From the NCBI RefSeq assembly GCF_002220365.1, contig NZ_MTHB01000222.1, positions 1 to 39,591 of the forward strand: a stretch of DNA of 39,591 nt, read 5' to 3'. A model generated the notes under the pieces. That model saw nothing but the letters and a program-made list of their open reading frames with translations, was not told where the DNA came from and did no database searches. The DNA is from Caballeronia sordidicola (GTDB lineage: Bacteria; Pseudomonadota; Gammaproteobacteria; Burkholderiales; Burkholderiaceae). Shown piece by piece: positions 33,940 through 39,591 of the stretch. The position numbers and the translations under genes are program-made. How positions within the stretch are numbered: the first letter of the stretch is position 1; each line of letters starts with the position of its first letter.

Positions 33940-35049
33940 TTTGCTCAGTCCTTTTAACCATGTTTGACCATTGCTCTTATAAACAATCGTGGCATTTATT
34001 TGAGCGGATTCAGCTAAGGCTTCCGCGAGTGCGTTTGAATGCGTAACTAGCCAAATTTGAGTATTTTCGGCGGCGGACCGTATCATTCTCGCTAAAGCGG
34101 GAATCAGACTTGGATGTAAGCTGTTTTCAGGTTCATTGAACGCAATGAATGGCGGTAGTCTATATGAGAACAAAGCACCGGCGAGCGCCAAAAACCTTAA
34201 AGTGCCGTCGGATAGCTCTGAAGCTGCGAAAACACGGTGAGGATATTCGGGGTATAAGACACCAAATGAAGTGGTCGTTTCCGGAAAGGGAACAATTAAC
34301 TGAGCACCCGGGAATGCATCATTTATCGCTTCGTCCAGATCGGCGGTATCCTGCCTGATGTGCTTTAAAGTCGCAAAAACGGCCGAGAGGTTATTCCCAT
34401 TGGAAAAGAGAGTCGGGCTTGTTATCGGTAAACCAGGTTGACGTAACGGTGCAGTCGAATCCGTTCGGAATTCGTGGAAAAAAGCCCACTGCTGGATGCT
34501 CGATCGCACTGCATGCAGGTCCGGGTAGTTTATCGGATCTTTCAATGACGCGAGCAGCGTTTCTGAAGCGAGCAAAGCGATCATCGTTTCATTTTTTTCC
34601 CCCTTGGCATTGACTGTAAATGAATACGAGTTCTTCCGATGTAGTAATATTTTTTCAGTTCGCCCTTGTAAATCCACTAATTTTTCTTCCCGAATTTGAG
34701 GTTCCAATGGAAAAGCAGGACTAGGCGGAGGTTGTACAAAGCCTACTTGGCACTCGTATTCGTAACAAGGGGCTTTCGATACGGGATGGCATAATGTCAC
34801 CGAAAGTATGATTCGAGCTTTTTCACCGCGTGCTCTTTCACCTGCCCAGATCGCAGAGGCCATGCCTCCTTCACGTGCCAACTCCGTTGCCAAAGAGCCA
34901 TTCGCCGCGGCTTGAATAAGTTGCAGTGATCGGTACAAGTTTGTTTTTCCAGTTCCATTCTCTCCAACAAAAACACTAAGTTGTCCGATGGGGAAACTGA
35001 TGGATCGTAGCGAGCGATAACCTGATATGCGGACATTTGAGATAATCAT
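33922..35049 (-). CDS. COG4637-type AAA ATPase (RecF/SMC-like, single protein)
   Basis: This 375-aa ABC-type ATPase of the AAA_21 kind has Walker A GENGTGKT at 29-36, signature ELSDGTLRF at 278-286, Walker B FIAFNEPE at 301-308 and H-loop LVTHSNAL at 334-341. The Asn where other families have Asp in Walker B (FNEPE) is also seen in COG4637 proteins, so it is not damage. There is no coiled-coil insertion or TOPRIM domain. Proteins of this group are often found in genomic islands and defence loci, mostly with unknown roles. It is convergent with the unknown gene at 33209, 65 bp apart. Confidence 0.85.
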   Translation of the reverse strand: MIISNVRISGYRSLRSISFPIGQLSVFVGENGTGKTNLYRSLQLIQAAANGSLATELAREGGMASAIWAGERARGEKARIILSVTLCHPVSKAPCYEYECQVGFVQPPPSPAFPLEPQIREEKLVDLQGRTEKILLHRKNSYSFTVNAKGEKNETMIALLASETLLASLKDPINYPDLHAVRSSIQQWAFFHEFRTDSTAPLRQPGLPITSPTLFSNGNNLSAVFATLKHIRQDTADLDEAINDAFPGAQLIVPFPETTTSFGVLYPEYPHRVFAASELSDGTLRFLALAGALFSYRLPPFIAFNEPENSLHPSLIPALARMIRSAAENTQIWLVTHSNALAEALAESAQINATIVYKSNGQTWLKGLSKLGSFR

Positions 35050-35765
35050 TTGTGCGTTGTTACCTGAAATTTTGCGACATATGGAAATAACCTGTTGTTT
35101 GGAGGCGTCCCTGAGAAATCATTTCTCGGAGAGCCATTTTACCGAAAGTCATCTCATGTTTGATATCTTGGTTCTACTTGAGCCGATGCGTTTAACAGAA
35201 TGCTCCCAGCCCGGCATCTGATACCCAACAGTATTTTGAATTTTACATAATTGTATTCCCTATTGAAGTTTAACCTGATTTGTAGCCGTTAATATATTTG
35301 GTTGTCGAGATCGGGCAAAGAATTTAACCGTCGAAGATGGTTATCAGATCCGAGCGTCGAAATTGACGGCTGAGATCGTGGTGATGAGGCTCCTCCCGTT
35401 GAAAGCCTGTTGAAACACGACCGACGATCGGCGCTGCGGAACAGAGGTGCCTGTTTGCTGGAAGGCTCTGTTTTCCTTCAGGAGTTCGAGCTTGGCGGTG
35501 ACCATCTACGGAGTGACAACTTTATTTCGCGCGGCCAAAACCCATACCCAGTAACGATCCGATAAGAACGTCTTCGTTTCGCGGGCTTTAGTGACATCTT
35601 TATTGAAGCGATGGTGACAACGTTATTTTAGTCTACGCCACCACACCTCCGATCTCAGCATAGGCGTTGGTTCCGCTTGCCAGCAAGGTAAGGGATTCGT
35701 ACCATACGTGCATTAATCATATGGATCCAAGGGTAGCGGCCTGGTCCAGCAACGGGGGCGCCGCT
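35050..35765. other. Gap with insertion-sequence-like remnants
   Basis: No gene is supported. The right part holds three direct copies of a 15-bp motif (35513, 35591, 35614). The left part is AT-rich and unremarkable. A possible ribosome site for the next gene (GGGGG, 35754-35758) closes the gap. Confidence 0.4.
35513..35628. repeat. Three iteron-like direct repeats, IS21-end-like
   Basis: GTGACAACTTTATTT (35513-35527), GTGACATCTTTATTG (35591-35605) and GTGACAACGTTATTT (35614-35628) share a 15-bp motif with one to three differences. Multiple short terminal repeats of this style occur at the ends of IS21-family elements, so this may be a residual IS end; the gene itself is absent. The identification is from memory of family style. 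Confidence 0.45.
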
Positions 35766-38039
35766 ATGGCGGATACCAAGAAAGGGCGCGCTCGAAGGGC
35801 GCTTAGTGATTGGGCATATCACGTCCGACTGCTGCGGCCAGCACAGTCTGTCGTTTGGATTTTGGCTGTTGCTATTATTATCATTGTCGTCATCTGGAGC
35901 GCGGTTATTCTTCGCATTCAGGCCGAGCGGCAGGAAACGCGTGATGCCGCAGTCGCAGCGTCAGCGCAACTGGCTTCTGCGTTTGCGCAACATATCAGCA
36001 AGACTGTTCATGACGCGGATGCCGTTGTGAGTTGGGTGAAATATGAGTATGAGCGCTCGCCATCGACGTTCGATCTTGGGAAATACCAGCGACAAGGGTT
36101 GATTTCCGCTGACACTGCACTGCAAGTTACGCTGATCGGTGCCTACGGCGAGGTCATGCAGACCACAACGTCAAATGCGAAGCCGGTAAATCTTAGTGAT
36201 CGGCCTCACTTTCTAATCCATCAGGCCAACGCTGACGCCGGTTTGTATATCAGTCAGCCGGTCGTTGGCCGCGTCTCGAAGCAGTCGACATTGCAGTTCA
36301 CGCGCCGATTGAATCACCCCGATGGTTCCTTTGCAGGTGTGGTGGTTGTGTCGGAAGATCCAGCCTACCTGACTGATGGCTTCTACAACAGGGATGCGCT
36401 GGGTGGGAACGGCATGATCGCGGTCCTGTCGGACAACGGTTATCTGCTATCGCGGCGAGTCGGGGACGAATCGGGGTCGCCCGAAGGGCCGCCCGCGTCG
36501 GCGTATAGCAAATTCGCTCGCATACAGCGAGAAACGCTCGCTGACCCAGTAGATAACGTCCATCGGATCGTTACCTATCGGCATCTTGCGCAAGAGCACG
36601 TCGCTGTCGTGGTTGGACTATCCGAACGCGACGTCTTTGCCGCTTATAGGCATGCGAAGGCCCTGTATTTCCTGATGGCAGGTTTGATCAGCGCAATGCT
36701 GTTGGTAGCCGCGGGTGCTGTAGCCGTCGTTATTCGTAAATTGCGGTATGTCGCGGAGACTGACTCGCTGACCGGTCTGCCAAATCGGCATCTGCTCACC
36801 ATCGCTTTGCGTCGGCGAATGTCTGCTATTGGCGCTACGGGTCGTCTAGCGATGATCTACATTGATCTCGACAATTTCAAGAAAATTAACGATTCGCTGG
36901 GACACAAGGCCGGCGACGATTTGTTGAAAAAAGTCGCTTCTCGGCTCGCTGAGGTGCCAGGAAAAAACAGATTGCTCGCACGCATGGGTGGAGACGAATT
37001 TGTCATTCTGGTCGAGCATGTCGATGCGGCGGCGACGGCGCGAGACGTAGCAGAAGCCACGATCCGGACGTTTGACCGGGTATTTGGCATACACGGCAAC
37101 AGCTATCTTATTCGCGTGAGCATCGGCATCGCGGTGTACACGGACCACAAAAGCACGGAATTTGATCTGCTGACCGAAGCAGACCTCGCGATGTATTCGG
37201 CAAAGGCGGAGGGCAAGCCAGCCAATGTAAGCAGGTGCTGTTTTTACACGCCGGTGCTGGCTGAACGTGCACGGCGCGAAGCCGAACGACTCCAGGAGTT
37301 GCAATACGCAATCATCAATCGTGAGTTTTTCGTTGAATATCAGCCTGTCGTGAGCCTTGATACTGGCGACATGATCGGCGTCGAGGCATTGGTTCGATGG
37401 CATCATCCGGAAAAGGGGGTCATTCTGCCAGGGGAGTTCCTTCCGGTTGCAGAGGCTAGTGGCCTGATCGTACAAATCGGAGAGTTTGTGCTTGAGCAAG
37501 CCTGCCAGGATTTCCGAGCGTGGCAGGAAGAAGATCCGAGACCGTTGACCCTGTCGGTTAACGTGTCGGCAGTGCAGCTGGCCACTGGGGACCTGGTGCA
37601 CGCGGTCAAGCGGTGTCTCAACGATTACATGATCGAACCCGACCGGCTGCAACTGGAAGTGACGGAGACGGCAATTCTGGACCGCTCCGCCATCGTTAGT
37701 ACCCGGCTTAACGAATTACGTGACGCCGGTGTCAAGATCGTGCTTGATGATTTCGGCCGTGGCTACTCATCGCTATCGCACCTGCTGGACCTCGCGATCG
37801 ATGGCGTGAAGATCGATCGAGAATTTACCCGACGCGTGCCTGATGACCGGTCAGCCGCCGCAATGCTGGCGAGCCTGATTGGGCTTACGCGCGAGCTGGG
37901 ATTGAGTCTTGTCGTCGAAGGCGTTGAGCTACATCGGCAGGTTGATTGGCTTAGGCAATTCGGGAATCTTGCTGTCCAAGGCTTCTACTTTTACGAGTCG
38001 CTGCCCGCGGCTGATCTGCCGATCGGCAAGGTGGCTTAG
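35766..38039 (+). CDS. Membrane-bound GGDEF/EAL cyclic-di-GMP protein with periplasmic Cache-like sensor
   Basis: It is 757 aa from ATG 35766, with GGGGG upstream. ATGs at 35721 and 35667 are in frame but lack a ribosome site. Two membrane helices (about 30-50 and 300-325) bracket a periplasmic PDC/Cache-like sensor (ALQVTLIGAYGEVMQTTTSN, LSDRPHFLIHQAN). The GGDEF domain keeps an intact RMGGDEF near residue 407 but has no RxxD inhibitory site. The EAL domain keeps EALVRW (about 538), NVSAVQL, LEVTETAIL, LDDFGRGYSS, VKIDREF and VVEGVE, so phosphodiesterase activity is likely. It probably both senses and degrades or makes c-di-GMP. The LuxR-type gene begins 4 nt after its stop. Confidence 0.92.
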   Translation: MADTKKGRARRALSDWAYHVRLLRPAQSVVWILAVAIIIIVVIWSAVILRIQAERQETRDAAVAASAQLASAFAQHISKTVHDADAVVSWVKYEYERSPSTFDLGKYQRQGLISADTALQVTLIGAYGEVMQTTTSNAKPVNLSDRPHFLIHQANADAGLYISQPVVGRVSKQSTLQFTRRLNHPDGSFAGVVVVSEDPAYLTDGFYNRDALGGNGMIAVLSDNGYLLSRRVGDESGSPEGPPASAYSKFARIQRETLADPVDNVHRIVTYRHLAQEHVAVVVGLSERDVFAAYRHAKALYFLMAGLISAMLLVAAGAVAVVIRKLRYVAETDSLTGLPNRHLLTIALRRRMSAIGATGRLAMIYIDLDNFKKINDSLGHKAGDDLLKKVASRLAEVPGKNRLLARMGGDEFVILVEHVDAAATARDVAEATIRTFDRVFGIHGNSYLIRVSIGIAVYTDHKSTEFDLLTEADLAMYSAKAEGKPANVSRCCFYTPVLAERARREAERLQELQYAIINREFFVEYQPVVSLDTGDMIGVEALVRWHHPEKGVILPGEFLPVAEASGLIVQIGEFVLEQACQDFRAWQEEDPRPLTLSVNVSAVQLATGDLVHAVKRCLNDYMIEPDRLQLEVTETAILDRSAIVSTRLNELRDAGVKIVLDDFGRGYSSLSHLLDLAIDGVKIDREFTRRVPDDRSAAAMLASLIGLTRELGLSLVVEGVELHRQVDWLRQFGNLAVQGFYFYESLPAADLPIGKVA

Positions 38040-38043
38040 TCCC

Positions 38044-39102
38044 ATGCCTACGGCAACTACAGAAAGACGCGCGGGCCAGCAGGAGGGGGTCGTCTTCGAG
38101 GGCGGTGAGCAGATAGGGCGCGATCGTGTCACCCTGCGGCTGCGCTGCTACTCGGGAGCGAAATTTGTCCTGGAGCGCCAGCTAGTTCGAGTGGATGGAG
38201 TGACGCTCACGCAGGTATTTACTGTCGAAAATGAAGCCGCGCTTCACGATTTTGCTACGGCGGATCCGTACGGTGACACCCTTCGCGCTATCTACCAGTC
38301 CATACGGCAAAGCTACCTTGTGGAACGCGATGCAGGGACGACGCATCGTATTGCCAATAAGTCGACAGTTGATATCGCCGGGGAGATCAATAGGATCGAG
38401 AATTGTCAGAATGAGGCTGAGTTAATGGCGGTGGCCCACGCTGTGACGAGCGCTCTAGGTGCGACGCAGTACATTTTCAGCCGGCTCATATTGGACGACA
38501 AGTCCGGAGACGTGATCGAATACCGTTATTTGGTCGGATGCGATCCGGCATGGTTAAACAAATATATCGATCGCGTGTGGTACATGAATGACCCATCGCT
38601 CGAATATGCGAAGCGCAACGTGACGCCGGCGCTGTCGTCGCAACTAGACTTGTACAGCGACGGCCACTGGCTGCCGACCGAAGCGGCGGCACACGGTTTC
38701 CGAAACAACCTCGTCTGTCCAGTGCATCTTCGTGCCAACCAAGGTCGCACCAATTCGCTCGTCGCCATGCTTCAGACCAGCAACGGAGAATCAAAGGAAG
38801 CAGGGGAGGGTGTGCTGTGGGGTAACCGGCTTATGCTGCGAGCGCTTGCCAGCGAAATGCTTGACTGGCACCTGACTGGTCAGCGTCAGCAGGCCACGAG
38901 TGAGTTTGGCCTTGATGAGCAGGATCTGGATGTGCTGCGAAGACTGCGCAGCGGTGGCACGGCGAAGAACATCGCGGAAGCCTTGGACCTGTCCGTCAAA
39001 TCCGTTTATGCGAGCGTCTACCCAAAGGTCAACAAGAAGATGGGCGCGTCACACATCTCGAATGCTGTAGCGATGGCTGTCAATTGTGGCTTGATCGAGT
39101 AG
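38044..39102 (+). CDS. LuxR-family regulator with autoinducer-binding domain (solo)
   Basis: The ATG at 38044, 4 nt after the GGDEF/EAL stop, gives 352 aa; the frame upstream lies inside the EAL gene. After an N-terminal extension of about 100 residues comes an autoinducer-binding-like domain (about 110-270), with YLVGCDPAWLNKYIDRVWYMNDPSLEYAK matching the conserved W-Y-D pattern. The C-terminal LuxR helix-turn-helix (about 290-350; GLDEQDLDVLRRLRSGGTAKNIAEALDLSVKSVYASVYPKVNKKMG) binds DNA. No luxI is in the window, so it is a solo or served by a distant synthase. Coupling to a c-di-GMP enzyme suggests quorum and c-di-GMP cross-talk. Confidence 0.88.
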   Translation: MPTATTERRAGQQEGVVFEGGEQIGRDRVTLRLRCYSGAKFVLERQLVRVDGVTLTQVFTVENEAALHDFATADPYGDTLRAIYQSIRQSYLVERDAGTTHRIANKSTVDIAGEINRIENCQNEAELMAVAHAVTSALGATQYIFSRLILDDKSGDVIEYRYLVGCDPAWLNKYIDRVWYMNDPSLEYAKRNVTPALSSQLDLYSDGHWLPTEAAAHGFRNNLVCPVHLRANQGRTNSLVAMLQTSNGESKEAGEGVLWGNRLMLRALASEMLDWHLTGQRQQATSEFGLDEQDLDVLRRLRSGGTAKNIAEALDLSVKSVYASVYPKVNKKMGASHISNAVAMAVNCGLIE

Positions 39103-39217
39103 TGGCGACTGAACCTTTGATCATACCAAACGTGAGCCGGTTTGGAAATGGTAATTCGGAAACGTAATTCCCCGTAGTTATTGCGCTAAATTCTGCCCCA
39201 CTAGTCTCCGATGCGCC

Positions 39218-39591
39218 GTAAGCGGCTCGGCTGGGCCGTGTCCTCACGCGCGCGCGAGTGAGGCATGATGGCGATGGCGTGTTGGAGTCCGTATAGATCA
39301 AGGGAGATCGTGTCCACGATCGGCGATCATGGGGACGATCCATCCAAATCTATCCAGATCTACCGGATTGAGATTGTGGCGGGGTGAGGGGTTTTAGTTT
39401 GTCAGCCACATTCCAAGGCAGCAATTCGTCGATGCGAGAGATCTTGTGATCAGCGATGTGGGTCAGGATGTATTCTAGGTAGGCACGCGGGTTGATTCCG
39501 TTGAGCTTGCACGTCCCGATCAAGCTATACATCGCGGCGGCCCGCTCGCCCCCGCTGTCGGAGCCGACGAACAGATAATTTTTGCGTCCGA
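39218..39591 (-). mobile_element. IS66-family element, one end, partial at right edge
   Basis: The terminal sequence begins GTAAGCGGCTCGG at 39218, matching the GTAAGCG-type ends of IS66 elements. The transposase C-terminus lies just inside. The other end, and hence any 8-bp target duplication, is outside the window. Confidence 0.75.
39350..39591 (-). CDS. tnpC: IS66-family transposase (TnpC), C-terminal part, partial at right edge
   Basis: The visible 80 residues show the IS66 C-terminal signature: KNYLFVGSDSGGERAAAMYSL, then GTCKLNGINPRAYLEYILTHIADHKISRIDELLPWNVADKL. The frame is open across the right edge, and the stop is TAG at 39350-39352. The N-terminal and DDE domains are outside the window. 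A 16-bp palindrome (39306-39321) lies between its stop and the IS end. Confidence 0.9.
   Translation of the reverse strand, partial: GRKNYLFVGSDSGGERAAAMYSLIGTCKLNGINPRAYLEYILTHIADHKISRIDELLPWNVADKLKPLTPPQSQSGRSG

Noticed and set aside
39306..39321. Palindrome GATCGTG-TC-CACGATC as a regulatory site
   Set aside because: It lies inside the IS66 element between transposase stop and terminal repeat, so it is most simply part of the element.
1..39591. CRISPR arrays, tRNA and rRNA genes
   Set aside because: No regularly spaced repeats, cloverleaf or rRNA-like sequence was noticed on reading either strand.

Overview
The window looks like part of a secondary replicon (megaplasmid or chromid) of a Burkholderia/Paraburkholderia-type betaproteobacterium. 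This rests on the GC-rich coding style, the parA-parB-rep block, tyrosine recombinases with a DUF3701-like domain, a LuxR-type regulator, and ISKra4 and IS66 elements. The assignment is by family recognition only; no search was run.

Layout. Positions 1-1493 (minus) hold most of a tyrosine recombinase that starts at TTG and runs off the left edge. A ParE/RelE-type toxin-antitoxin pair follows (1747-2318, minus) with a 26-bp operator palindrome. Positions 2355-6835 are the replicon-maintenance block: a control region, parA, parB, a parB-rep gap that looks able to encode a counter-transcribed RNA, and a winged-helix Rep-like gene. The order matches repABC. Positions 7700-10522 are a complete ISKra4-like element with perfect 26-bp ends, a transposase, a pRiA4b ORF-3-like gene and a decayed serine-recombinase gene. 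Next to it (10689-11689) is a decayed DUF3701-type integrase joined in frame to the tail of an alpha/beta hydrolase.

The centrepiece is 11996-24416 (minus): twelve tightly packed genes. They encode a di-haem cytochrome c peroxidase, a GspG-type pseudopilin, GspF, GspE, a GspL/PilMN-like protein, a PilO/GspM-like protein, a PilP/GspC-like protein, a lipoprotein secretin with a C-terminal cohesin-like domain, three more pilin-like proteins, and a patatin-like lipoprotein. Junctions are 4-20 nt overlaps or gaps of 1-11 nt. No prepilin peptidase is present, so one must come from elsewhere. Divergently transcribed from the same 206-bp gap are two large exported proteins: an 814-aa YD/TIG/beta-repeat protein and a 1792-aa kelch/Ig/RHS protein. 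I infer a type II secretion/type IV pilus hybrid machine dedicated to exporting or displaying these large proteins and possibly the phospholipase.

Positions 32495-35765 are AT-richer and look acquired: an unknown 215-aa gene, a convergent COG4637-type ATPase, and three iteron-like repeats resembling insertion-sequence ends. Then come a membrane-bound GGDEF/EAL protein and a LuxR-type autoinducer-binding regulator, 4 nt apart, and at the right edge the end of an IS66-family element.
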